Positions 1-7,969 of a stretch of DNA of 64,000 bases are shown one piece after another. Made by a program: the position numbers and the translations under genes. The stretch spans positions 3,410,001 to 3,474,000 of the forward strand of contig NZ_BLKZ01000001.1 of NCBI RefSeq assembly GCF_010723575.1, written 5' to 3'. The notes below the pieces were generated by a model, which saw only the letters and a list, made by a program, of their open reading frames with translations, had not been told where the DNA came from and ran no database searches. Every line of letters starts with the position of its first letter. Positions within the stretch are counted from its first letter, which is position 1. The stretch is from Mycobacterium bourgelatii. Its GTDB lineage: Bacteria > Actinomycetota > Actinomycetes > Mycobacteriales > Mycobacteriaceae.

Positions 1-224
1 ACCGGGCGGCCATCGAGCAAAAAGCCAGGGCCCAACGGGAATCCGCGGGTGCGGCCGTGCCGGTCTTCCAGGTCGACCCGGCCGTACTCGACACGGACCA
101 CGGCGCCGACGTAGCCGGTCTGGGCGTCCTCGACCACCATGCCGAGCTCAACGGGATGTTCCACCGAGCGCGGCTTGCGGCGTCCCCCGCCGGCAAGCAC
201 GTCGGTTCCATAGCGGTCGATCAC
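1..224 (-). CDS. DUF3097 family protein, N-terminal part (cut by window edge)
   Basis: An uninterrupted minus-strand frame runs from a GTG at 224 to the window edge, giving 74 residues. It begins VIDRYGTDVLAGGGRRKPRS and continues with VEDAQTGYVGAVVRVEYG and DRHGRTRGFPLGPGFLLDG. This pattern, a DRYG-DVLA start followed by a TGYVGAVV strand, is how I remember the actinobacterial DUF3097 family, whose function is unknown. The gene marks the left boundary of the ESX region. The start is a choice: GTG at 224 gives the usual family N-terminus. The remainder lies outside the window, so nothing can be said about its integrity. Confidence 0.7.
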   Translation of the reverse strand, partial: MIDRYGTDVLAGGGRRKPRSVEHPVELGMVVEDAQTGYVGAVVRVEYGRVDLEDRHGRTRGFPLGPGFLLDGRP

Positions 225-318
225 TCGGCAATACTAGGCAGCCCTTGGCGAGATGACGGCGGCGGCACGCCGGACGAGCGTCGAAAATGGTTGCGCCGGA
301 GTGATTTACACCACGACA

Positions 319-2139
319 TCAGGGCCCGTATTGGTGGTTGCTGGTGACTGTGCCGGCGCGGCTGTCCTCGGGCTCCACATCGAACCCGCCTAGTCCCGGC
401 AGCGGGACGTCGAGATGGGGTATCTCGACGCGGCCCAATCCGGGAATGTCGACCTTGTTGGGAGTGGTCAGATGCGGTAGGTGCCGGCCTTCGGCGATCA
501 GGTTGTCGTCGAAGAGGCGACCGGGGTTGCCGGTGACGATGTCGGTCATCGCGCGCAGCGATTCGCTGCCGACGGTGTAGTAATACGAATGATCGGCGGG
601 ATTCAACCCGTCGGCACCGGGAACTTCGGCGTGGAATCGGATCGACCCGAAACTGTCTGCGGCCGGGTCGAATCCGAGCCCCGCCGAAGCGCCCACCAGG
701 TCGCCGAGCTTGTCGTTGAGGTAGTTCTGCACCGTCGAGCCCAGCTGGGGCACCCAGGTGATGGGGTCTGACGAGGCGGCACCCACGTAGACATGTCCAC
801 CCTCGGGGAGCTGGAAGTCCGCGGCGCTGCGGGCCAGGTCGGTGCCGGGACTGCCCAGCAGGATCGCATTGTTGGCGTGCATGCCGCTGTTGGCGAATGC
901 GTCGGCAACCGTGGTTGACCCGTACGAATGTCCGATCACGGTGATATTCGCCGGACCGTTGTGCGTCACTCCCAAACCGTTCACGTCGGCGGCCAGGAGA
1001 TTCCCGCCCTGCCGGGCGAGCGTCGTGTTACCGATGTCCGGATCGGTGAAGCTGTCGGGCGTCTCGTAGCCCATCCAGGCGATCACGGAGGTGCTGTCCG
1101 GGTCGGCCAACGCGGACTGGTCGTACAGCACGGCGGCGTCGTTGCGGCCGCCGGCGAGCCAACCCGATTTCACGCTGCTGCCGGTGCCGGGCACGATCAC
1201 CGCAGTGTTGCGCGCCCAGTCGGGATTGCCGATGGCGATGGCCGCCTTGCCGCGGCCTTGGAATGCCAGGGGATCGTATGCCCACAGCATGACCGGGCGG
1301 TCGGCGGTGTTCTTGCCGTCGGCGGTCCACGTCCGGTCGTGATCCAGGCCGTGTCTTGTCTGAACGGCGTTTGTGTAACGGGTGATATCGTCCGACGTCA
1401 ACCCGTATTTGCTTGGGTCGTTGAGGATCTCGCTCACGTCGACGCCGCCGAGTTTGGCGATGTCCTCGACGCGGTGCAGGTCGTCGCTCAGCACGGCCCG
1501 GTTCACCGGGTCGCGCACCGCCGCGGGAATGCCGTTCAGATTCCCCAGTCGCTGTGGGTGCGCGGCGATGAGCCGATCTTTGTCGTCCTGACTGAGCGAA
1601 TGCCACCAGTTTTCGACGTCCTGGGCGCTCGCGTCTTCCGGTGGCAATTGCGGCATTTGGAGCTGAGCCGACCGCTCTTGCCCGGGGGTGAGTGGGAAGT
1701 CGTCGGAAATCGCGTTGAGTTGTTCGGCGGCACGGGCGAACTCGTGCATAGCTTCCCGAATGACGCCGGCGGCCTCGGCGAGGCGTTGCTGACCGGCGGC
1801 GATCAGGGCCTGTTGACCTTGCACCGTGTTGGCCAGCCAGCCGATGCTGAATTTGTCCGCCTGCCACGCCGCAATGACCGCGTCCATTTGCTTACGTGCG
1901 TGGATCAGCGTTTGACCGGCCCCGCTGATGATCGGGTAGGCCTCCACTTGCTGTTGATAGAGGCGGCGACGCTGACCGTCCAGATCGCTGCTGCGCAGCT
2001 TCGCGGCATCGGAGGCGGCACCGCTCCAGGGCGGCCAGGGTGGTGGTTCCGTCGGCAGATTGGGGACCCGCGCAGCTACCGGGTCCCCCGTGCCGAGCAG
2101 CGCTTTCAACGCAGCAAGGGCCGCATCGATATCCCCCAC
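319..2139 (-). CDS. DUF1023 alpha/beta-hydrolase with WXG100-like N-terminal region
   Basis: About 606 residues from a GTG start beginning VGDIDAALAALKALLG. The first ~200 residues are helical and rich in Ala and Gln, as in WXG100/LXG-like regions. The C-terminal half carries the DUF1023 hydrolase signature: AVIVPGTGSSV, then the nucleophile elbow VIGHSYGSTT, then a distal DHSYYY segment that could supply the histidine. Such proteins are common in mycobacteria and are suspected to be secreted or to modify cell-envelope lipids; the substrate is not known. It is transcribed away from the EspC-like gene at 2228, with 88 bp between the starts, so the two may share a regulatory region. The start is uncertain: an in-frame ATG lies at 2199 and another at 2283, but neither has a good ribosome binding site. 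Confidence 0.75.
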   Translation of the reverse strand: MGDIDAALAALKALLGTGDPVAARVPNLPTEPPPWPPWSGAASDAAKLRSSDLDGQRRRLYQQQVEAYPIISGAGQTLIHARKQMDAVIAAWQADKFSIGWLANTVQGQQALIAAGQQRLAEAAGVIREAMHEFARAAEQLNAISDDFPLTPGQERSAQLQMPQLPPEDASAQDVENWWHSLSQDDKDRLIAAHPQRLGNLNGIPAAVRDPVNRAVLSDDLHRVEDIAKLGGVDVSEILNDPSKYGLTSDDITRYTNAVQTRHGLDHDRTWTADGKNTADRPVMLWAYDPLAFQGRGKAAIAIGNPDWARNTAVIVPGTGSSVKSGWLAGGRNDAAVLYDQSALADPDSTSVIAWMGYETPDSFTDPDIGNTTLARQGGNLLAADVNGLGVTHNGPANITVIGHSYGSTTVADAFANSGMHANNAILLGSPGTDLARSAADFQLPEGGHVYVGAASSDPITWVPQLGSTVQNYLNDKLGDLVGASAGLGFDPAADSFGSIRFHAEVPGADGLNPADHSYYYTVGSESLRAMTDIVTGNPGRLFDDNLIAEGRHLPHLTTPNKVDIPGLGRVEIPHLDVPLPGLGGFDVEPEDSRAGTVTSNHQYGP

Positions 2140-2227
2140 CCAGACAACGTAGCCAACACCGCGCACCTGCGACAAGACAGGTAATGTGTAACAAGACATT
2201 GACGGTCTGCGGATCAGGGGGGCGCGA

Positions 2228-2533
2228 ATGAACCAGCCAATGTTTATGGACATTCCGAAGGTGCTTGCGTTCGGCGAGGCCAACGATTGTCTGGCGACCG
2301 AAGTGACCGCAGCGTGCCAACCGGACCCGGCTTTGGTCGCGTCAATTCCGGCTTACGGGGCCGCCGGAGCGATGTTCAGCGTTGCGTTGACCCAATACTT
2401 GGCGCGTCTTCAGATGAGCGGTGAGCAACTCGCCGGCCGCTACCGAGCGCATGCGTCGGCGATTCGGGTGGCGGCCCAGTCCGTTGCCGCCACGGATCAT
2501 CAGAACGCGCAAGCCATTCCGCGTCCGCGGTAA
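2228..2533 (+). CDS. small EspC-like ESX secretion-associated protein
   Basis: A 101-residue, Ala-rich, all-helical protein with no signal peptide or membrane segment. The middle (AACQPDPALVASIPAYGAAG, then ALTQYLARLQMSGEQLAGRY) fits the helix-turn-helix pattern of the EspC/DUF2580 group of ESX-linked small proteins. A strong purine-rich site (AGGGGGG) lies about 6 bases before the ATG. It diverges from the DUF1023 hydrolase, an arrangement that suggests a partner or co-secreted pair. Its N-terminus, MNQPMFMDIP, closely resembles that of the ESX-associated protein at 23143 (MNQPMGFDIP). A YxxxD/E secretion motif is not evident, so family assignment rests on overall pattern only. Confidence 0.5.
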   Translation: MNQPMFMDIPKVLAFGEANDCLATEVTAACQPDPALVASIPAYGAAGAMFSVALTQYLARLQMSGEQLAGRYRAHASAIRVAAQSVAATDHQNAQAIPRPR

Positions 2534-2561
2534 CGGGCCGGGCGGACACTCGGCGTAACTG

Positions 2562-2861
2562 CTACTCCGGCAGGAAGTCTCGGGGCGACACCCCGAACAG
2601 GTGCGCCAACTCGTACACCACGTCCAGGCGCGGGGCGGCCTCGCCGTGGTAATAGCGATAGATCTGCGTCTGCGACACCGGTAGATCCGGCGCCTGCTCT
2701 TTGAGTAGTTTCTGCAGGCGCAGCGGGGTCATTCTGCGGGCGTGCCCGCTGTCGCCGTGCACGCTTGTGGTCGAGGCCAACTCTTGCAACCGCTCCGCGA
2801 AGTACGTGGTAGCCGGGTGCTCCGCCGGCGACCGGTCAGAATCCCCACCCTGGACCGTCAT
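2562..2861 (-). CDS. small HTH DNA-binding regulator, EspR/XRE-like
   Basis: 99 residues. The segment TYFAERLQELASTTS followed by RMTPLRLQKLLKEQAPDLPVSQTQIYRYYHGEAAPRLDVVYELAHLFGV is an XRE/Cro-type helix-turn-helix. It matches the layout of EspR (Rv3849), which regulates the espACD operon of ESX-1: an N-terminal xTTFAxRL helix, a recognition helix around SQTQIYRY, and a terminal FGVSPRDFL helix. It lies 27 bp after eccE on the same strand and is probably the last gene of the ESX operon, so autoregulation of the cluster is a reasonable inference. No other regulator is embedded in the operon. Confidence 0.7.
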   Translation of the reverse strand: MTVQGGDSDRSPAEHPATTYFAERLQELASTTSVHGDSGHARRMTPLRLQKLLKEQAPDLPVSQTQIYRYYHGEAAPRLDVVYELAHLFGVSPRDFLPE

Positions 2862-2888
2862 CGCTGTCCCCCTGTCGTTTTCTCGCAG

Positions 2889-4961
2889 CTATTCACGTCC
2901 TCGCCACCGAACCCGACGCTCCGGGTTCGAGGTTGGATCCTGACCGTCGTCCTCCGGTACCGACGGCGTGTCCTGCGGCAGGTTGAACTGCCGGCGGGGA
3001 CGTGCAGACCGAGGTTGTCGGCTGGCCGCCTCGGAGCGCGGTGTGCGTGTAACGCGTTGCGGGCCAGCAATGTTGCGATGCCGACCACCGCTTGGGCTGG
3101 GCGTTGATTCAGTGGCAGCAGCCGGCTCTGGCGCAGCGGGGGCCGGGGCCACCTCGCGAGCCGGCGGCGGGGGCGGCTCTAGCGGCTCGGGCGGCTCGGG
3201 CGGCTCCGGCGGCTTAGCCGGCTGGGGTTGGCGCACCGTGCGGGACAGGGCGGGCTCGGTGGACACCGACCGGCGCGGCACGGCCGCCGGCTCAGCATGC
3301 CCCAGATAGCGGTCCTCTTCCCGACTACGGATGATCCGAACACGTTGTGGCTCGGCAGATCCCACGCCGACCTCGAGCAACTGGCCGTCCACTTCGGTGA
3401 TGACCAGGTCGGCACCGCCGACGGCCGCCGGGACCCTGGTGTTGGACGGCTCCAGCAAGCGCATCACCGTCCGGGCGGGGACCGTGGTCACCGGTCGACC
3501 GTCGAAGACGGCAATGTCGCACGCGAAAGCGCCTGCGGTGGCGTAGAACAACCGCGAACTGTCTCCGACGGCGGCCACCAGGTTGTCCCACTGCGGTCGG
3601 GCGTTGGTGTGGATACCCACCACCGCGCCGGTTACCACCGCACGTAGCACCAATTGCTGGGCGAGTTCGGCGCTGACCCGCGCTTCGATTCGGCGGCGCT
3701 GCGGTTGGCCGCTTTGGTCCCAGAGCGGCACGGTGACCATCGCACCGTCGTCGGACTGGCCCAGCAGTTGGCCCGACGGCCCGATCGAGATGTTGAGGTC
3801 ACCTAGCTCGGACACGTTGATCGACGGCACGGCGACTTGGAGGCTGCGGTCGCCGCCCGGCAGCGGAGCCATCAGCATCAGCCGTTGAACACCGGTCGGC
3901 AGAGCCAGGTTTGACCCGGCCAGCGGCCGGTAGGCCTTGCCGTGGGTGACATATCGCACCACGGAGCCGACCGTCACGTTGCCGGCATTTGGCGGGGCGT
4001 CCGGGCCGGCATGCGAGCCGGCACGCATGCCGGACAGCCTCAGCATGACGACGGCATCCTCGGTGCGCCACGACCACCACCGATCCAGCTGCTCGCCGTT
4101 GAGCGTGGCGGGATCACCGACGTAGCTGCTGATGTAATTGGGGCCGGATTCCACTGTGCCCCAACGCTCCCGGTTGCCGACGGCACCGACCGGCTGGAGC
4201 AGAATCGCCGCGAGTTCGTCGAGATCTTCCGCCGACAACGCGTACGCCCGAATCCGCTCCTGCTGCAGGCGCTGCACCACCCGATGCGTGGCCGATACCA
4301 GCGCCTTGGGCGCCGCGCTGGCCGAGGGGCCCCGTGCGACGATCTCGTCGAGATTCTCCTTGGCGTCCAAACGCAAGACCAGCCACGTCCGGCGCTGCCC
4401 GATCAACGGCCGCGGGCCGACAATCTCGGAATACACCGTGCGGTAAGCCGATCCGGACGGCACGTGACGCCCGGCCGACACCACATCGATGTCGAGGCTG
4501 AGGTCGTAATGGCGCATCAGCGAGACCACCAGGTCCAGCGGCAAGACGCCGTCGGTGACCGCGCGTCCGCCGGCTTCGAACGTCAACGCCGGGGCTGCGG
4601 CGATCTCCACCGCTGACACCAGGGTGTAGCCGTCCCAGCGCACACCCGCCACACCGGCGATGGCGTGGACGTCCTTGGCGGGCGGCAACTCGTCGACCAA
4701 CGGACGCTTGCGGCGCCGCCAGAATGCCAAGACGACCGCGATCCACTCGACGAGTAACACCCGACCCCGGATGGGCACGAAGAGGGCCACGAAGGCAACC
4801 AGCCCGATCAGCACCGAGGACCAGACCAACAGTCCCGGTCCGTCGGGCCCGGTCGTCGTGGGCACCAAGGCGCATACAACCAGGGTGAACACCAGAGCCG
4901 ACGGCAAGCTGACTCGCAACCAACCGGCGCGGTGCGCCTGAACCCGGCCGCGGCGGGTCAT
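2889..4961 (-). CDS. eccE: ESX membrane component EccE, with long proline-rich C-terminal tail
   Basis: 690 residues. Two N-terminal membrane helices (about residues 15-65: SALVFTLVVCALVPTTTG and LVWSSVLIGLVAFVALFV) are followed by a soluble domain of the EccE type. EccE sits at the periphery of the EccB-C-D-E inner-membrane complex. The gene overlaps mycP by 4 bp (ATGA), the expected coupling. The last ~150 residues are unusual: a PEPPEPPEP-type proline stretch followed by Ala/Pro- and Arg-rich sequence, making it longer than typical EccE proteins of about 400-540 residues. Assignment rests on position, membrane topology and the order eccD-mycP-eccE, which is conserved in ESX-3. Confidence 0.85.
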   Translation of the reverse strand: MTRRGRVQAHRAGWLRVSLPSALVFTLVVCALVPTTTGPDGPGLLVWSSVLIGLVAFVALFVPIRGRVLLVEWIAVVLAFWRRRKRPLVDELPPAKDVHAIAGVAGVRWDGYTLVSAVEIAAAPALTFEAGGRAVTDGVLPLDLVVSLMRHYDLSLDIDVVSAGRHVPSGSAYRTVYSEIVGPRPLIGQRRTWLVLRLDAKENLDEIVARGPSASAAPKALVSATHRVVQRLQQERIRAYALSAEDLDELAAILLQPVGAVGNRERWGTVESGPNYISSYVGDPATLNGEQLDRWWSWRTEDAVVMLRLSGMRAGSHAGPDAPPNAGNVTVGSVVRYVTHGKAYRPLAGSNLALPTGVQRLMLMAPLPGGDRSLQVAVPSINVSELGDLNISIGPSGQLLGQSDDGAMVTVPLWDQSGQPQRRRIEARVSAELAQQLVLRAVVTGAVVGIHTNARPQWDNLVAAVGDSSRLFYATAGAFACDIAVFDGRPVTTVPARTVMRLLEPSNTRVPAAVGGADLVITEVDGQLLEVGVGSAEPQRVRIIRSREEDRYLGHAEPAAVPRRSVSTEPALSRTVRQPQPAKPPEPPEPPEPLEPPPPPAREVAPAPAAPEPAAATESTPSPSGGRHRNIAGPQRVTRTPRSEAASRQPRSARPRRQFNLPQDTPSVPEDDGQDPTSNPERRVRWRGRE

Positions 4962-6385
4962 CGCGGCCTACCCGGCCGGCGGAATCCCGTCGCCGCAACG
5001 ACGACACCCACCAGGATGATCAGCGCGGCAACGCTTCCCATGACGATCGCCGCCCCGTATTTCGGTTTCACATCGGGCGGGCGGGGCGGTGGCGGCATGG
5101 CCAACTGCGCCGCGTCTACCGTCGCCGCGGGTCGGCCCTGGATCGGCACCTCGTAGGTGAGGGCGGCGACGGGGTCGATCAGCCCGCGCCCGACCACGTT
5201 GTCGACGCCGCGCGCCGGCGCGTGTGCGGTGGTGATGATGCGGGTGATCACCTCTTGCGCGGTCAACGACGGGAAGCGGGACCGGATCAGCGCCGCCAGA
5301 CCCGACACGTAGGCCGCGGCGAAGGACGTACCGGCGATGGGCACCAGCGGGCCTTCGCTGCCGGGCACCCCGTTGATCACCGTCTCCCCCGTCGAACTCA
5401 ACGACACAATGCCGGATCCCGGCGCGGCGACATCCACCCAGGGTCCCGACATCGAGTTCTGTGCGCGCACCCCGTCGGGCGACACAAACCCCACCGACAG
5501 CACCTGGTCGTCGAACCACGACGGCGTCGAAATCGACGTCACACCACCCCAATTGCGCGGATCGTCGGGATGGGCGGGATCCGGGTCGGGGTTTGCCCGG
5601 CAGTTGTTCTGCTGACCGGCGCCGGCGTCGATCCCGTTGATGTTGCCGGCGGCGGCGACCACGACGGCGTCCTTGACATCGACGGCGTACTTCAACGCAC
5701 CGCCCAGCATCGCCTGATCGATCGGGGTGGTCGCCTTCACGCAGGACACCACCGAAACGTTGATCACCCGCGCGCCGAGATTGGCCGCGTGCACGATAGC
5801 CCTTGCCAGCGTGCGGATATCGCCGGCGGTGCGCGACGACATCGGATCGTTGGGGTTGGCGGACCCCGACTCGGGGATGTAGGCCGCCGAAGTCTGCCGG
5901 ATGGCCAGGATTTGCGCGTTGGGCGCCACTCCGACCAACCCATCGGAGGGAGAGGCTGCGGCGCCGATGATTCCGGCGACTATCGTGCCGTGACCGTCGC
6001 AGTCGTCGAATCCGTTGCCAGAGGCCTCGACGTAGTCGCCACCGGGAATCATGCCGGGTAGCCGCGGTTGCGGCCGCACGCCGGTGTCGATGACGGCGAC
6101 CATGACGCCGGCCCCGGTGGAGAACGTGTGCGCTTTGTCGAGTTGCAAAGACACCGACGGCGGCGGTGGCTTGGACAGATCGGAATTGGGCAGCACCCCA
6201 CCGACCACGCACGCGCCGTTCTTGCGCATCGCGGTGTCTGGGCCGGGCGGGCCATCCGGCGGGGCGGCGCCGATGTCCGGCGTGGGCGGGGTGACCGCCA
6301 ACGCGCTGCCGGCCGGCGTCACGGCAACCAGGGCGACCACGGTGGCCAATACCGCCGTCGCACGCGCCCAGGTGAGTATTCTCAT
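4958..6385 (-). CDS. mycP: ESX mycosin, membrane-anchored subtilisin-like protease MycP
   Basis: 475 residues from ATG at 6385, four bases after the eccD stop. A signal peptide (residues 1-30, ending ATPAGSALA-like) leads to a subtilase domain with the full catalytic triad: Asp100 in VAVIDTGV, His132 in DGHGTIVAG and Ser354 in AGTSFAAAYVSG. A C-terminal membrane helix (around 444-466, AAIVMGSVAALIILVGVVV) anchors it in the plasma membrane with the protease outside. Mycosins are needed for ESX secretion and stabilise the membrane complex, partly independently of proteolysis. All key residues are present, so it should be active. An upstream in-frame ATG at 6415 would overlap eccD and remove the signal-peptide logic, so it was not chosen. 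Confidence 0.93.
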   Translation of the reverse strand: MRILTWARATAVLATVVALVAVTPAGSALAVTPPTPDIGAAPPDGPPGPDTAMRKNGACVVGGVLPNSDLSKPPPPSVSLQLDKAHTFSTGAGVMVAVIDTGVRPQPRLPGMIPGGDYVEASGNGFDDCDGHGTIVAGIIGAAASPSDGLVGVAPNAQILAIRQTSAAYIPESGSANPNDPMSSRTAGDIRTLARAIVHAANLGARVINVSVVSCVKATTPIDQAMLGGALKYAVDVKDAVVVAAAGNINGIDAGAGQQNNCRANPDPDPAHPDDPRNWGGVTSISTPSWFDDQVLSVGFVSPDGVRAQNSMSGPWVDVAAPGSGIVSLSSTGETVINGVPGSEGPLVPIAGTSFAAAYVSGLAALIRSRFPSLTAQEVITRIITTAHAPARGVDNVVGRGLIDPVAALTYEVPIQGRPAATVDAAQLAMPPPPRPPDVKPKYGAAIVMGSVAALIILVGVVVAATGFRRPGRPR

Positions 6386-6389
6386 TGCC

Positions 6390-7946
6390 TCAGAACAGGT
6401 TCCGCAGCACCGCAAAGGTGCCGGTTATCCACACGACCAGCGGCGGACCGGCCAAGATCAGCAGGAACTCCACGTTCTCGATGCGGCGCGCGGTCAATTC
6501 GGAAATCTTGGCTCCCGGCAACCGCAGTGCCGCGAGCGCGGCCAGCACGGTCGCCACCGCGACACCGGCTACGACACTGAGTTGGGCCAGCGGATTGGAT
6601 GTGCCGAGCACCACCGTGATCGCCAAGCCGGCGGCCACCGCGAAGGAACCCAGGAAGAACGTCACCGCCTGCACCCGGTCGGTCAGGGAACGGCCACGCA
6701 GCGCCAGCACCAGCGTGGTGATGATCGCCAGCGCGACTTCACCGTAGAAGTAGTGCGTCTGCGGGAACACCGCGGCCACCGCGCCAACCGCTGTGATGAC
6801 CACGGCCGCGATGAACAGGCCGGTCAGGTACTTGTTGGAGGCGCGGGATCGCCGCTCCAGCTCCGCGTCCTCCTGTTCGGCCAACGCCACCGAACGCACG
6901 CCACTGGGGTCGTCGAACACCTCGACCACCAGAGCGGCTTCCTCGAGCTCGCTGCGGTCGATGTCTTCACCGGGCGGCGGCAGGCTCGGCGGACGGACTC
7001 GTGCCAGTGCCAGCGCCAACGCTTGCGCGCACACGGTGAGGACGGCACCGACCAGGACCGCGACCGAGGCGATCTGGCGGACGTCGAAACCGGTATAGAC
7101 GCGCAACGCGGCCGCCACGGTTCCGGCGATCGACAGGCTGATCACCGCGGTGTGGACGGTGATGCCAATCCCGGTCAACCACAACACCATCAGCGATATG
7201 CCGCCGGCAGTGAAGATCCCGGCGCAGACGTTGGCGGCCGTCCAGTGTCCGTCGACGCCGTCATAGGCGGGAACGGCCACCCACCCCGCGGCAAACGCCA
7301 GCGGCAGGGCGGCCAGCCCGAGGGTGTAGCTGATCTGCGTCGCCCCGCGCCGTCCCGCGATCACCGCCCCGATGACCGCGACCAGTGTCAGCGCCGCCGT
7401 CGGCGGAAACCACCACGCGATGCTCGAATTCGCCCGCCACGCCATGATGCTCAGCACCGCCAGCAGCGCCGAACCGAGAACCAGTGCGGCCAGTCCCAGC
7501 ACGCGTGCGGTGCCGGCGCTGAACGACGCGAACTTGGCCGCGTTGAATTCGGCCATGGCATCGGCCGAATCCTCGATGATCGGCCGAAAAACCTCGTTGG
7601 AGTGCACTTCCCGCAGGATCAACCGGGCACCGTCGAGCACTCCGGCGTCGGCCAGCGTGGTGGTGCGCGGGAACGCCATTGCCCCTTCAACGGCCAGCGA
7701 GTACACCCCGGCGCGATCGAAATCGACTGTCAGACCTTCGTTTCGCAGCGTCTCGGCCAGGAAGGGCACCAGCCCTTCCATGACCACCGATATCGGCGCG
7801 TGCGCAGACACCGAGGTGTCGACGAAATAGTTTCCAACATGAATGCACAGCCGCAGCTGCTCCGGCACCGCGCTCGCCGGTGCGTTTGCGGCGGCCGCGT
7901 CCGGAGTATCGGCCGGCACCGGTCCGGCGGGCAATACCACTGACAT
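6390..7946 (-). CDS. eccD: ESX channel component EccD
   Basis: 518 residues. An N-terminal ubiquitin-like domain (about residues 30-110, from EQLRLCIHVGNYFVDTSV) is followed by roughly eleven hydrophobic helices from about residue 145 to the end, the standard EccD layout. EccD dimers form the membrane core that encloses the ESX pore. The gene lies 23 bp downstream of the ATPase gene and 4 bp upstream of mycP, consistent with one transcript. A large cytoplasmic loop with acidic residues (EDIDRSELEEAALVVEVFDD) separates the helices near the middle, as in other EccD proteins. Confidence 0.92.
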   Translation of the reverse strand: MSVVLPAGPVPADTPDAAAANAPASAVPEQLRLCIHVGNYFVDTSVSAHAPISVVMEGLVPFLAETLRNEGLTVDFDRAGVYSLAVEGAMAFPRTTTLADAGVLDGARLILREVHSNEVFRPIIEDSADAMAEFNAAKFASFSAGTARVLGLAALVLGSALLAVLSIMAWRANSSIAWWFPPTAALTLVAVIGAVIAGRRGATQISYTLGLAALPLAFAAGWVAVPAYDGVDGHWTAANVCAGIFTAGGISLMVLWLTGIGITVHTAVISLSIAGTVAAALRVYTGFDVRQIASVAVLVGAVLTVCAQALALALARVRPPSLPPPGEDIDRSELEEAALVVEVFDDPSGVRSVALAEQEDAELERRSRASNKYLTGLFIAAVVITAVGAVAAVFPQTHYFYGEVALAIITTLVLALRGRSLTDRVQAVTFFLGSFAVAAGLAITVVLGTSNPLAQLSVVAGVAVATVLAALAALRLPGAKISELTARRIENVEFLLILAGPPLVVWITGTFAVLRNLF

Positions 7947-7969
7947 CGGTTGTCTCTCTTCCGATCAAC

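Noticed and set aside
57..347. Plus-strand open frame at the left edge
   Set aside because: It opposes a clear DUF3097 N-terminal frame on the minus strand and has no family features.
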